A stretch of DNA of 64,000 bases from Mycobacterium yunnanensis (GTDB taxonomy: Bacteria > Actinomycetota > Actinomycetes > Mycobacteriales > Mycobacteriaceae). A program made the position numbers and the translations under genes. The stretch spans positions 186,001-250,000 of the forward strand of contig NZ_JACKVK010000009.1 of the NCBI RefSeq assembly GCF_025823185.1, in the 5' to 3' direction. Positions 15,443-24,287 of this stretch are shown here, piece by piece. How positions within the stretch are numbered: position 1 is the stretch's first letter; the number at the start of each line of letters is the position of its first letter. The notes beneath the pieces were generated by a model. That model was not told the DNA's origin. It saw only the letters and a program-made list of their open reading frames with translations, and ran no database searches.

Positions 15443-16525
15443 CTAAGAGCCGACGGCCACCAGCGCCGCCGCGAGCAACTCGAGTTCATCGTCTGTCACG
15501 TCGACGTGCGGGGACACCCGCAGCGCCGCCCGCGTCATCTCCTTGGGCGCACGTACGACACCCGCGCAGGTGGTCAGGATGCGATGTTCGGCGATCAGCC
15601 GGGCCCGCACCTGCAGCGGGTCGACGCCGTCGGGTGGGGTCAGCGTCGTGATGGCGCTCGGCTCGCCAACGGGCTCCACGACCCGCCAGCCCGGCACCTC
15701 CCCCAGCGCGGTGCGCGTCCGCGCGCCGACGTCGGCAAGCCGTTCCCGGATCAGCGGCGGCCCCGCCGCGACGTGCTCACCGAGTGCAACCGAAAGGCCA
15801 AGTTGCGCAGCGACGTTGACTTCGGCGTCGGACAGCTCGGTGGTGACCTGATCGGTCAGCAACCCGGGCCTGCTGATCAACATCCCGACCCCGCGTGGTC
15901 CTGCGGTCCACTTGCGGGAGGACGTGTACACCGCGTCGGCGCCGAGGTCGGCACAGTCGACGTGCGCAAACGCCTGGGCGGCGTCGACGACCAGGGGGAC
16001 GCCGATATCCCGGCACGTCGAGGCCATCGCCGCCACGGGCTGCACGATGCCGCGATGGCTGCCCAGCATGGTTAGGTGCACCAGCGCGGGCGGATCCTCG
16101 GTCAGCGCCCTGGCGGCGGCGTCGGGATCGAGCCGGCCCTCCTCGTCGGCAGGCAACGCGACGGGTTGGAAGCCGTGCCGCTGCATGACGGCGAGGTTCG
16201 GCCCGTACTCACCGGGTAGACACGCGACCACCCGGCCACCCCGCCAGTCGCTCAACAGGATCCGGAGTGCGTGCGTGGCGCCGGTGGTGAAGACGACGTC
16301 GTCGGCGCTGAAACCCGTCAAGGCCGCGGCGGCGGCTCGACCGGCCTGCAGCGCGGGGGCAGCCGCCTCCGCGGCGACGTACCCGCCGACTTCGGCCTCG
16401 TGACGGGCGTGCGCGGCCGCGGCCGCGACGGCAGCGTAGGACTGCCGCGAACACGCGGCGCTGTCGAGGTGCACGCCCGCGGTCGGCGGCCGGGCCGCGC
16501 GCCACTGGTCGGCGAGGTCGCTCAC
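15443..16525 (-). CDS. egtE: Ergothioneine biosynthesis PLP-dependent C-S lyase EgtE
   Basis: A 360-residue class V aminotransferase-fold protein. PLP-contact segments are 'DDVVFTTGATHALRILL', 'VPLVVDAAQAFAHVDCADLGADAVYTSSRKWTAGPRGVGML', in which the Lys of 'SSRKW' should form the Schiff base. EgtE cleaves hercynylcysteine sulfoxide to give ergothioneine, pyruvate and ammonia. The GTG start overlaps the egtD stop by 4 bp. It is the last gene of egtABCDE and ends just upstream of the mdo control region. Confidence 0.93.
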   Translation of the reverse strand: MSDLADQWRAARPPTAGVHLDSAACSRQSYAAVAAAAAHARHEAEVGGYVAAEAAAPALQAGRAAAAALTGFSADDVVFTTGATHALRILLSDWRGGRVVACLPGEYGPNLAVMQRHGFQPVALPADEEGRLDPDAAARALTEDPPALVHLTMLGSHRGIVQPVAAMASTCRDIGVPLVVDAAQAFAHVDCADLGADAVYTSSRKWTAGPRGVGMLISRPGLLTDQVTTELSDAEVNVAAQLGLSVALGEHVAAGPPLIRERLADVGARTRTALGEVPGWRVVEPVGEPSAITTLTPPDGVDPLQVRARLIAEHRILTTCAGVVRAPKEMTRAALRVSPHVDVTDDELELLAAALVAVGS

Positions 16526-17487
16526 TTGACCGCGAGCGAGAGCCCAAAGTCCCCGGCGTCGTCGGTCCACCACGCGATGCGTCGCAAACCGGCGGCGGCG
16601 AGCTCCTCGGCGACGGCCTCCGGGGGGAACTTGCACGACACCTCGGTGAGCATCTCCTCCCCTGCCGCGAAGTCGACGGTCAGGTCCAGGTCGTCGATCC
16701 GGACCCGCTGCGCGGCGTTCGCGCGCAGCCGCATCTCGATGCGCAGCTCGTCGTCGTTCCAGAGCGCAACGTGGTCGAATGCGTCGACGTCGAAGTCGGC
16801 GCCGAGTTCGCGGTTCACGACGGCCAGCACGTTCTTGTTGAAGGCCGCGGTCACCCCGGCCGCGTCGTCGTAGGCGCGGACCAGTCGGCCGGTGTCCTTG
16901 ACCAGGTCGGTACCCAGCAGCAGGGTGTCCCCCGGTTGCAGTGTGTCGGCCAGCGCGGCGAGGAACTCCGCGCGCGGTCCGGTCGTGAGGTTGCCGATCG
17001 TCGACCCCAGGAACACCACCAACCGGCGCCCGACCAGGGGAATCTTGCCGAGGTGCTCTTCGAAGTCCCCGCAGACCGCGTCGATCTCGACCCTCGGATA
17101 CTCCGCCGAGATGGCGGCGCCCGCCGACTCCAGGATCGTCGCGTCGACGTCGAACGGCACGAACCGGCGCAGTGATCCCGCCTCGTTCATGGCGTCGAGC
17201 AGGATGCGCGTCTTCTCCGAGGTGCCGCTGCCCAGCTCCACCAGGGTGTCCGCACCGGAGGCGGCCGCGATGTCGGCGGCGTGGGCCCGCAGGATCGCCG
17301 CTTCCGCCCGCGTCGGGTAGTACTCCGGCAGCCGGGTGATCTGGTCGAAGAGGTCGCTACCCCGGGCATCGTAGAACCACTTGGGTGGCAACGTCTTCGG
17401 CGAGGCGGTCAGCCCGTCGCGGACGTCACGCCGCAGGGCGCGGGCCGCGGCGTCGGCTTCGAGGTAGTTCGACAGGGACACGGTCAT
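16522..17487 (-). CDS. egtD: L-histidine N-alpha-methyltransferase EgtD
   Basis: A 321-residue DUF2260-type methyltransferase, the usual length. It has 'LPPKWFYDARGSDLFDQITRLPEYYPTRAE' near the N-terminus, SAM-binding 'DTLVELGSGTSEKTRILLDAM', 'VVFLGSTIGNLTTGPRAEFLAAL' and 'VNRELGADFDVDAFDHVALW'. EgtD trimethylates L-histidine to hercynine. It starts 2 bp after egtC ends. Confidence 0.96.
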   Translation of the reverse strand: MTVSLSNYLEADAAARALRRDVRDGLTASPKTLPPKWFYDARGSDLFDQITRLPEYYPTRAEAAILRAHAADIAAASGADTLVELGSGTSEKTRILLDAMNEAGSLRRFVPFDVDATILESAGAAISAEYPRVEIDAVCGDFEEHLGKIPLVGRRLVVFLGSTIGNLTTGPRAEFLAALADTLQPGDTLLLGTDLVKDTGRLVRAYDDAAGVTAAFNKNVLAVVNRELGADFDVDAFDHVALWNDDELRIEMRLRANAAQRVRIDDLDLTVDFAAGEEMLTEVSCKFPPEAVAEELAAAGLRRIAWWTDDAGDFGLSLAVK

Positions 17488-17489
17488 GA

Positions 17490-18176
17490 CTAGCCTTTCA
17501 GTGGAATCAGTTCGACGGAGCCGGGCGACACGTCCACGAGGTGACGGTCGGGGACGTCCTCCCAGCGGGGGTCGTCGTCATAGGGTTCGCTGGCCACCAC
17601 GACGCCGTCGTCGCGACGCAGGATGGCCAGGGTGTCGCCCCACGTCGTCGCCAGCAGCCGAGACCCGTTGCCGGCCATGATGTTCAGCCGAGCATTGGGA
17701 TCTGCCGCGCCGACCTCGGCGACGGTCTCACCGAGTGAGTCCAGACCACGTTGGAAGATCAACGCGGCCAGCAGCGCGCTGTCGACGGTGGACTCCGCGG
17801 CCGGGGACAGGGGTAGCACCGACCGGTCGACGACGCCGTTGTGCGACAGCAGCCAGCGCCCGTCGGTGAACGGTGCCGAGGCCGACGGTTCGATCGGCAT
17901 GCCGACGGTGGCCGAGCGGACCGCGGCGACGACGCATTCACTGCGTAGCGCCGGTGCGACCGAGGCGAACGAGACGTCACCCCACAGCGGCGCCGCGCTT
18001 CGCCATCGCCGCGGAGCGTCCCCGTCGAAGAAGCCGGTGCCCCAGCCGTCGGCGTTCATCGTGCCGTGCTTCTGCCGACGCGGCGAATAGGACTGCACCA
18101 GAAGGCCGTTCGGCGGGTCGAGGATCAGGCTGGCGACCGATGCCGGTTCACCCAGCCAGCCCAGATGACGGCACAC
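17490..18176 (-). CDS. egtC: Gamma-glutamyl hercynylcysteine sulfoxide hydrolase EgtC
   Basis: A 228-residue Ntn-type class II glutamine amidotransferase-fold enzyme. Reading from GTG 18176 puts the catalytic Cys at position 2 ('VCRHLGW'); it becomes N-terminal after Met removal, which decides the start. Other family marks are 'QKHGTMNADGWGTGFF' and 'GRWLLSHNGVV'. EgtC removes the gamma-glutamyl group from the EgtB product. The start is 1 bp from the egtB stop. Confidence 0.94.
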   Translation of the reverse strand: MCRHLGWLGEPASVASLILDPPNGLLVQSYSPRRQKHGTMNADGWGTGFFDGDAPRRWRSAAPLWGDVSFASVAPALRSECVVAAVRSATVGMPIEPSASAPFTDGRWLLSHNGVVDRSVLPLSPAAESTVDSALLAALIFQRGLDSLGETVAEVGAADPNARLNIMAGNGSRLLATTWGDTLAILRRDDGVVVASEPYDDDPRWEDVPDRHLVDVSPGSVELIPLKG

Positions 18177-18177
18177 C

Positions 18178-19485
18178 TCAACCCACGTCCCATGCGAGTC
18201 GCACACCCGAGAAGATCTGTCTGCGGATCGGATGGTCCCAGTTGCGGAAGCTGGGCCGCACGATGTTGGCGGCCACCGACCACGCGCCACCACGCAGCAC
18301 CCGGTAGTCGCCCGACCCGGTTCCCTCGAAGAAGGGGCTCGAATACTGCTCGTAGAGCATCGGGGTGAAACCCGGCCACGGTCGCAGTGGGGACGTCGTC
18401 CACTCCCACACGTCGCCGAGCATCTGCTCGGCACCATAGGCCGACGCCCCGGCCGGGTAGGCCCCCACGGGTGCCGGCCGCAGCGCCTCGCCGCCCATGT
18501 TGACCAGTGCGGGTCCGGGTTCGATTGCGCCCCAGGGGAATCGGCGGCGTACCCCACGCTCGGGATCCCAGGCGCAGGCCTTCTCCCATTCGATCTCGGT
18601 CGGCAGCCGAGCGCCGGCCCACGCGGCGTAGGCCTCGGCTTCGTAGAAGGTCACGTGCTGCACCGGTTCGTCGAGCGGTACGTCCTCGGTGTACCCGAAG
18701 CGAGTTCGCGTGCCCGCCTCCAGATTCCAGAACTTCGGTGCCGTCAACCCGGCGGCTTGCCGATGCTTCCAGCCCGCCTCGGACCACCATCGCGATTGGT
18801 GATATCCGCCGTCGTCGACGAAATCAAGCCACTCGCCGTTGGTCACCGGAACCCGCCCGATCCGGAACGGCCCGACGTCGACCACGTGGGCGTCCCGTTC
18901 GTTGTCCAGGGACATGGGTTCCTCGGCGGCGGTGACGCCCAAGACGAACGGCCCGCCCTCGACGAGCACCGAGGTACCTGCGACACCAGGACGGCCCGGC
19001 GGCAGGGGCGTACCCCGGCTGAGGATCGGCGGTCCGGTGCGAATGCTCAAGGCCTGCAACATCGTTTCGTCGTGCTGGTTCTCGTGGCTGATCACCAGAC
19101 CGAACACGAACGCGGGGTCGACGCCGATACCGTCGTGCTCCGGCAGCGCCTCCAGCGCGTCGAGCGACTTGCCGCGCACGGTGCGCACGAACGACCGCGC
19201 GTCGGTGGGGGGCAGCAGCGGCAGGTTGACGCGGCTGGCGCGGGAATGCTCGAACGCGTCGTAGAGCCGCTCGACCGCCGGTTCCAGCAGGCCCGGCCGG
19301 CGCGGGTCGTTGCCACGCAACAGCCACATCTCCTCCTGCCAACCGATGTGCGCCAGATCCCATGCCAAGGGACTCATCAGCGGGTCGTACTGACGCAGCA
19401 GCTCGGCGTCGTCGATCTCGACGAGCGCGAGCGTGCGTTCCCTGGCCGAGGTGAGCTGCCTGGCGAGTGCCTCCTTGGTGCTCAC
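18178..19485 (-). CDS. egtB: Hercynine oxygenase / sulfoxide synthase EgtB
   Basis: A 435-residue non-haem iron sulfoxide synthase with an N-terminal DinB-like domain and a C-terminal FGE-sulfatase (C-type lectin-like) domain. Iron ligands are probably His46 ('WDLAHIGWQEE') and His134 plus His138 ('SHENQHDETML'). The C-terminal domain has 'ARLPTEIEWEKACAW', 'MLGDVWEWTTSP' and 'YRVLRGGAWSV'. EgtB joins gamma-glutamyl-cysteine to hercynine with oxygen. The GTG start overlaps the egtA stop by 4 bp. The long in-frame extension upstream lies inside egtA. Confidence 0.96.
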   Translation of the reverse strand: MSTKEALARQLTSARERTLALVEIDDAELLRQYDPLMSPLAWDLAHIGWQEEMWLLRGNDPRRPGLLEPAVERLYDAFEHSRASRVNLPLLPPTDARSFVRTVRGKSLDALEALPEHDGIGVDPAFVFGLVISHENQHDETMLQALSIRTGPPILSRGTPLPPGRPGVAGTSVLVEGGPFVLGVTAAEEPMSLDNERDAHVVDVGPFRIGRVPVTNGEWLDFVDDGGYHQSRWWSEAGWKHRQAAGLTAPKFWNLEAGTRTRFGYTEDVPLDEPVQHVTFYEAEAYAAWAGARLPTEIEWEKACAWDPERGVRRRFPWGAIEPGPALVNMGGEALRPAPVGAYPAGASAYGAEQMLGDVWEWTTSPLRPWPGFTPMLYEQYSSPFFEGTGSGDYRVLRGGAWSVAANIVRPSFRNWDHPIRRQIFSGVRLAWDVG

Positions 19486-20774
19486 GCCGTCATACCCGCC
19501 AGTCGACTGACCGCAGCCGGCACGTCGCTGCCGGCGACGAGGTCGGTGAAGTCGTCGGCCGAGCTGCGGCCCAACTCCACCTGGCGCGTCAGTCGTTGCA
19601 TGGGGGCGCGCAATTCGGGCGGCGCCAGCTCGGCAACGGTGCGCACGCAGCGCAGCGCCGACGCACGCAGACGCTCGTCGGCGAGTCCGACGCGGGCGGC
19701 CAGATCCCACTCGGTGGCGACGGGTTCGGTGGCCTCCGTGGCCACCTCGGCTGCCCCCGGGTCGTCGAGCAGGGTGGCCAACGTGAACACCACCGCGGGC
19801 CAGACGTCGTCCGGCGTGCTGTCGAGATAGCGAATCTCGAGGAAACCGCGCGGCCGCACGGGCGGGAACAGCGTCGTGAGGTGGTAGTCCAAGTCGGCGG
19901 CCGTCGGGCGCCGCCCCCCGAGGAGGGCCCGACCGTCGGCCCAGTCGGCGAAGGGGACGACCTCGGTCATGGCGACGGTCTCGGCGCCTTGGACCAGCAT
20001 GACCGGCGCCTTGAGGGCGTAGCTCACCCAGTCGTCGGCCGGGTCGCCGCCGCTGGCACCCAACACTGGGCCACAGCGCGCGGCGTCGAGACGACTCCAC
20101 ACCCGCTGCCGGGTGCTGCGCCAGCCGGACGGCTCACCGTCGAGCAGCGGAGAGTTTGCCGAGATCGCGATCATCGTCGGGCCGAGGGCGTGCGCGAGCC
20201 GGACGCGGTCGGCCCAGCCGCTGCGCGGGCCGGCGTCGAGGTTGACCTGCACCGACGCCGTGGAGGTCATCATCGCCGCCCCGGCGTCGACCGTGCCGCT
20301 GGCGGCGAAGAACTTCTCCATGGCGCGGTACCGGTCACCGGGGTTCACCCGTTGCGGCGGCCGCAGCGGATCTGCGCCGAGCAACACGAGCCCCAGCCCG
20401 TGCTCGGAGAATGCCTCGTTGAGGACGGTCCGGTCAGCTCGCATCGAGGCGATCGCGGCCACCACCGAATCCTCGGGTGGTCCGGACAGCTCGACTGCCC
20501 CTCCCGGCTCGACCGTGATCGGACTGCCACCCGGCATGGGCTGCACACGGGCGATGACCGCGGACAGCTCGTCCCAGCCCGGGCGGCGCAGGGGGTCGGC
20601 CAGGTCGAAGCAGTGCGCCTCGATCTCCAGACCGACGCGGCCGACAGGTCCGTCGCGGAGGCAGTCAGCCTCGATCCGACGAGCCGCGTCCTCGGAGTCG
20701 GCAAGCTCGACTCGACACATGTCTTCGGTGGTGGTCACGTCAACCATCCCTCCGGCTCGGTTCGCGGCAGTCAA
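19482..20774 (-). CDS. egtA: Glutamate-cysteine ligase EgtA
   Basis: A 430-residue GCS2-type glutamate-cysteine ligase that supplies gamma-glutamylcysteine to EgtB. Markers are 'VGLEIEAHCFDLADPLRR' (metal/ATP site), 'ITVEPGGAVELSG', 'TASVQVNLDAG' and 'RGFLEIRYLDSTPDDVWPAVV'. ATG at 20774 is the first of two plausible starts; 'MVDVTTTED' at 20747 is the other. It heads the egtABCDE operon. The 112 bp upstream contains a 7-bp inverted repeat (TTCGCCC/GGGCGAA, 20845-20873) of unknown role. Confidence 0.95.
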   Translation of the reverse strand: MTAANRAGGMVDVTTTEDMCRVELADSEDAARRIEADCLRDGPVGRVGLEIEAHCFDLADPLRRPGWDELSAVIARVQPMPGGSPITVEPGGAVELSGPPEDSVVAAIASMRADRTVLNEAFSEHGLGLVLLGADPLRPPQRVNPGDRYRAMEKFFAASGTVDAGAAMMTSTASVQVNLDAGPRSGWADRVRLAHALGPTMIAISANSPLLDGEPSGWRSTRQRVWSRLDAARCGPVLGASGGDPADDWVSYALKAPVMLVQGAETVAMTEVVPFADWADGRALLGGRRPTAADLDYHLTTLFPPVRPRGFLEIRYLDSTPDDVWPAVVFTLATLLDDPGAAEVATEATEPVATEWDLAARVGLADERLRASALRCVRTVAELAPPELRAPMQRLTRQVELGRSSADDFTDLVAGSDVPAAVSRLAGMTA

Positions 20775-20886
20775 CGCGACCCCTTCGGCTCAAGAGTCGT
20801 CCGCACCATCTTCTGTGAAGGAACCGACAAATCCGGTCGATCCATTCGCCCCTTGGCTGCTCATCCGGGCGAACATCATCGACTTG

Positions 20887-21531
20887 CTACTGACCCAGAG
20901 TGTTCTGCATCGCCCCAGCCAGCACGTTCACCGCGGGGCCACCGTTGCCAGGTTGGCAGACTTTCGCTTGTAGCAGAACGTTCTCGCGCAACCTGGTCTG
21001 AATGAAGCACCGTCGATCAGTACCCGCCTCCTGTTTGACCCACACCGCGTCGCGATCGGTCGGCGCACCGCCGGAGAATGACCAGACCTGGGTGGTGAAG
21101 TCCTCGAGGTGCATGGCGGTCGTCTGACCGGCGCACCCCACGGTCCTGTCGGTGACGCGGTGAAACGCCCTGGTGGCGGCGTCGGTGGTCGCGAAGACGC
21201 CAACGGCCTGCTTGACCAGGTTGGTGTCGTCGTCCTGTGCGCGTTGGGCGACGGCGCCGTTGAAGGACGCCAGGTCGGGATCGCCGTAGACCTCGGGGAG
21301 GCCGATGTCGGCCCAGTTGTTACAGACGGGCAGGTCAACGTAATAGCCCTGGAAGGGAGCTGTGAAGGTCGATTCCCACCCCATCGGTGCGCCGACGACG
21401 TTGCCCACCGAACCCTTGCCGAGGACGGCGTAGGACACCACGCCTGGATCGGACGGTCGTGCGCCGGCGACCGGGGCCAAGACGACGGCCGTCGTGACGG
21501 CGATCATCGTCATGCCGGCGCCCCTGCGCAT
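20887..21531 (-). CDS. Exported PknH-like sensor-domain protein
   Basis: A 214-residue protein with a Sec-type signal in residues 1-25 ('MTMIAVTTAVVLAPVAGA'). The mature part resembles the extracellular PknH C-terminal domain family, with Cys in 'LPVCNNWAD', 'RTVGCAGQT', 'DRRCFIQTR' and 'AKVCQPG' able to form two disulphides, and 'FHRVTDRTVGC'. In M. tuberculosis the gene next to gshA/egtA (Rv3705c, from memory 214 residues) fits in place and length. Function is unknown; a ligand-binding role at the envelope is inferred from the fold. Confidence 0.75.
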   Translation of the reverse strand: MRRGAGMTMIAVTTAVVLAPVAGARPSDPGVVSYAVLGKGSVGNVVGAPMGWESTFTAPFQGYYVDLPVCNNWADIGLPEVYGDPDLASFNGAVAQRAQDDDTNLVKQAVGVFATTDAATRAFHRVTDRTVGCAGQTTAMHLEDFTTQVWSFSGGAPTDRDAVWVKQEAGTDRRCFIQTRLRENVLLQAKVCQPGNGGPAVNVLAGAMQNTLGQ

Positions 21532-21534
21532 CGG

Positions 21535-21966
21535 CTAGACGACCTTGGCCGTCAGCGTGACCTCGATGTTGCCGCGGGTGGCCTTGGAGTACGGGCACAC
21601 GCCGTGGGCCTTCTCCATCAAGTCGTCGGCCACGCTCTGCTCGAGCCCGGGCAGGTAACCGATGAGCTGCGCGGTCAGACCGAAGCCGCCCTCGGAGTCC
21701 TTGCCGAAGCCGATCCGAGCGGTGATACCGCTGGCGTCGTCGATGTCGATCTTCTCGTTCTTGGCGACCAGACGCAGTGCGCCGAGGAAGCACGCGGAGT
21801 ACCCGGCCGAGAAGAGCAGCTCGGGGTTGACGCCCTCACCGCTGCCACCCATCTCCTTCGGGGGGCGGGTGTCGAGGTCGATCTTGCCGTCGGCCGACGA
21901 GACGTGGCCGTCGCGCCCCCCACCGGTGGACGTGGATTCTGCGGTGTAGACGACGTCGATGCTCAT
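21535..21966 (-). CDS. ohr: Organic hydroperoxide resistance protein (Ohr/OsmC family)
   Basis: A 143-residue Ohr-type peroxidase read from 'MSIDVVYTAEST'. The catalytic Cys pair is in 'LLFSAGYSACFLGALRLVA' and 'AHGVCPYSKATRGNIEV', the latter a signature of Ohr proper. The N-terminus 'STGGGRDGHVSSADGKIDLDTRPPKEMGGSGEGVNPE' also fits. It reduces organic and lipid hydroperoxides in the cytosol using dihydrolipoamide-type thiols. An extra ATG at 21978 is possible. No marR/ohrR-type regulator is adjacent. Confidence 0.9.
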   Translation of the reverse strand: MSIDVVYTAESTSTGGGRDGHVSSADGKIDLDTRPPKEMGGSGEGVNPELLFSAGYSACFLGALRLVAKNEKIDIDDASGITARIGFGKDSEGGFGLTAQLIGYLPGLEQSVADDLMEKAHGVCPYSKATRGNIEVTLTAKVV

Positions 21967-22008
21967 GCGGACGATCATGCCAGCTGATGCGACCGACGAC
22001 GCGTGCCG

Positions 22009-22557
22009 TCAGAAGATCGTCAGCGTGCAGTACGTGCGAGGCGGCGACGGGTATGGCCAGGCGTAGTGTCCGACCGCCGCGGGACAGGCCTGCTGGTCGC
22101 GAACGTCGAGCCGCTGGGTGACCTGAACCAACAGGCCCTTCTGACCGCGTTCAGCGCAATCGGCGAGCTCCAACATGCCAATCGGCATGTCCATTACGTA
22201 GCAGTGGTTGGCGACCAAATTGGGCACCAGGCACAGGCGTGTGGTCGACGGGTCGGCGAATTGCGTTGGCACGTGCTGATATTCGGCGCTTGGGCACACG
22301 CCGGACTCGTCGGCCATGGCGCCGACGGTGTAGCTCGGATCCGCGGCGCATGACGCCTTGTCGGCGGTCAGGGTGGTTGGCGCATCGGGAGAGTCCGACG
22401 GAATGGCGACGCAGTCGCCGACGGAGAACACCTTCGCCAACCCGCGTTCCGGAGGCGCGGCCGGCGTCGAGCAGGCCGCCGTCAGGAGCACGAGCACCGC
22501 ACCGACCGCCGCGACTATCACTACCCGCCCGCGTGTCATGGATAGCGACATTGTCAC
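22009..22557 (-). CDS. Putative lipoprotein
   Basis: A 182-residue exported protein. The N-terminus has a hydrophobic core 'VVIVAAVGAVLVLLTAACSTPAAP' with a lipobox (LTAAC), so Cys29 is probably lipidated. The mature part has seven further Cys spread over about 120 residues, implying disulphides, and no motif that I recognise. Several starts are possible (22557, 22551, 22539). Its closest idea is a mycobacterial Lpp/LppU-like protein; I would not name it. Confidence 0.75.
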   Translation of the reverse strand: MTMSLSMTRGRVVIVAAVGAVLVLLTAACSTPAAPPERGLAKVFSVGDCVAIPSDSPDAPTTLTADKASCAADPSYTVGAMADESGVCPSAEYQHVPTQFADPSTTRLCLVPNLVANHCYVMDMPIGMLELADCAERGQKGLLVQVTQRLDVRDQQACPAAVGHYAWPYPSPPRTYCTLTIF

Positions 22558-22667
22558 GAATTGGGAGCTGTCGCCACACGTTCCCCAAAGTTCTCAATAG
22601 TCTCACAGACCCCACGTAAATCACAGCTTTGGGATTCACACCGGCGTGTCGCGTCCCGAATGTGACA

Positions 22668-22701
22668 CTGGCGGCACACCACCTGAGTGATGTGCCGCCA
22701 G
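22668..22701. terminator. Strong hairpin downstream of the catalase gene
   Basis: An 11-bp perfect stem, CTGGCGGCACA pairing with TGTGCCGCCAG, encloses a 12-nt loop. It begins about 20 bp past the catalase stop codon. No U-tract follows, as is usual for actinobacterial terminators. Confidence 0.75.
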
Positions 22702-22721
22702 ATTCACAGTCGATTGAGGAT

Positions 22722-24170
22722 CTAGCCGTCGCCGGCGCGCACGCCCTCCTCGACCTTCTTGCCGATCTCGGAGTCGATGTTGGTCCAATACTCGAAGACC
22801 CGCGACAGAACGGGCTCCTTCACCCCGTCGAGCACGTGGCCGACGATGTTGCTCACCAGGCGTTCTCGGGCGGCGTCGTCGAGCACCTCCCGCACCAGCG
22901 TGCCGGCCTGACCCCAGTCGTCGTCCTCGGGCCGTAGCGCGTACGCCGTGCGAACCATGTCACCGTCGGAGGCCCAGTGCACCTCGGCCGCCCGCTTGGG
23001 ATCGGCGACTGGTCCACCCATGGAGTTCGGCGCGTAGACCGGATCGGTGGCCAGCTTGATCCGCATGGCGCCGTCCTTGGAGTACGCGTTGACCTCGGTC
23101 TTGGGCTCGTTGACCGGAATCTGCTTGTAGTTCACGCCAAGTCGCGCGCGGTGCGCGTCGGAGTACGAGAACCCCCGGGCCAGCAGCATCTTGTCAGGGG
23201 ACAAGCCCGTCCCCGGCACGATGTTGTTCGGCTCGAACGCCGCCTGCTCGATCTGCGCGTGGTAGTCCACCACGTTGCGGTCCAGCGTCAACTTCCCCAC
23301 GTCGATCAAGGGGTAGTCCGAGTGCGGCCACACCTTGGTCAAATCGAACGGGTTGTACCGGTAGGTCTTGGCGTCCTCGAACGGCATGATCTGCATCTTC
23401 AGCGTCCAACTCGGGTGGTCGCCCGCCTCGATCGAAGTGAACAGATCCCGCTGGTGGTAGTCGCCGTCCGCGCCAGCCAGCCGGTCGCCCTCGTCCTGGG
23501 TGAGGAATTCGATGCCCTGGTCGGTCTTGAAGTGGTACTTCACCCAGAACAGCTCGTCGTTGGCGTTGACCCAGCTGTAGGTGTGGCTGGAGTACCCGTT
23601 CATGTGCCGCCAGGTCTTGGGGATGCCGCGGTCGCCCATCAACCAGGTCACCTGGTGTGCCGATTCCGGGGACAGCGTCCAGAAGTCCCATTGCATGTGG
23701 TGATCGCGAAGATTGTTGGCGGCCATCCTCTTCTGGCTGCGAATGAAGTTCTGGAACTTCATGGGGTCGCGGATGAAGAACACCGGGGTGTTGTTGCCGA
23801 CGATGTCGAGGTTGCCCTCGGTCGTGTACAGCTTCAACGAGAACCCGCGCGGGTCACGCCAGGTGTCTGGGCTCCCGCGCTCACCCGCGACGGTGGAGAA
23901 CCGCATCACCGTCTCGGTCTTCGCGCCGGGCTGAAAGACCGCCGCCTTGGTGAACTGACTGACGTCGTTGGTCACCTCGAAGTGACCAAATGCGCCGCCG
24001 CCCTTGGCATGTGGCTGCCGCTCCGGGATGCGCTCGCGGTTGAAGTTGGCCATCTGCTCGATCAGGTAGTGATCCTGAAGCAGGATCGGCCCGTCGGGCC
24101 CAACCGTGAGCGAGTGCTCGACGCTGGGGATCGGCGCGCCGCCGTCCGTGGTTGCGATCTTCTCGGTCAT
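22722..24170 (-). CDS. katA: Monofunctional haem catalase
   Basis: A 482-residue small-subunit catalase that converts hydrogen peroxide to water and oxygen. The catalytic His is in 'RQPHAKGGGAFGHFEV', the distal Asn in 'LDIVGNNTPVFFIRDPMKF', and the proximal haem Tyr in 'RGFSYSDAHRARLGVNYKQIPVN'. The 'RFSTVAGERGSPDTWRDPRGFSLKLYT' block is the standard signature. ATG at 24170 has GGATGG 6 nt upstream. It is separate from katG; no Fur-type regulator lies next to it. Confidence 0.96.
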   Translation of the reverse strand: MTEKIATTDGGAPIPSVEHSLTVGPDGPILLQDHYLIEQMANFNRERIPERQPHAKGGGAFGHFEVTNDVSQFTKAAVFQPGAKTETVMRFSTVAGERGSPDTWRDPRGFSLKLYTTEGNLDIVGNNTPVFFIRDPMKFQNFIRSQKRMAANNLRDHHMQWDFWTLSPESAHQVTWLMGDRGIPKTWRHMNGYSSHTYSWVNANDELFWVKYHFKTDQGIEFLTQDEGDRLAGADGDYHQRDLFTSIEAGDHPSWTLKMQIMPFEDAKTYRYNPFDLTKVWPHSDYPLIDVGKLTLDRNVVDYHAQIEQAAFEPNNIVPGTGLSPDKMLLARGFSYSDAHRARLGVNYKQIPVNEPKTEVNAYSKDGAMRIKLATDPVYAPNSMGGPVADPKRAAEVHWASDGDMVRTAYALRPEDDDWGQAGTLVREVLDDAARERLVSNIVGHVLDGVKEPVLSRVFEYWTNIDSEIGKKVEEGVRAGDG

Positions 24171-24287
24171 GTACCCATCCATCCTCGGGGCGCTGCGGCC
24201 ACTCGGGGCTGGGCCGCATCTTCTTCACGCACCACGCCGCTGGTATACCCACGACGCGCCGGGCACACTCGTCGCCCGCGATCGAGG

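Noticed and set aside
15436..15454. Short inverted repeat (GTCGGC/GCCGAC) at the end of egtE as a terminator
   Set aside because: Only 6 bp, overlaps the egtE stop and has no U-tract; not strong enough to call.
18232..19830. A 532-residue plus-strand frame opposite egtB and egtA
   Set aside because: egtA and egtB carry complete catalytic motifs and coupled junctions; this frame has none.
20845..20873. TTCGCCC/GGGCGAA repeat upstream of egtA as an operator
   Set aside because: A 7-bp pair at 15-bp spacing is easily expected by chance at this GC content, and no second copy was noticed.
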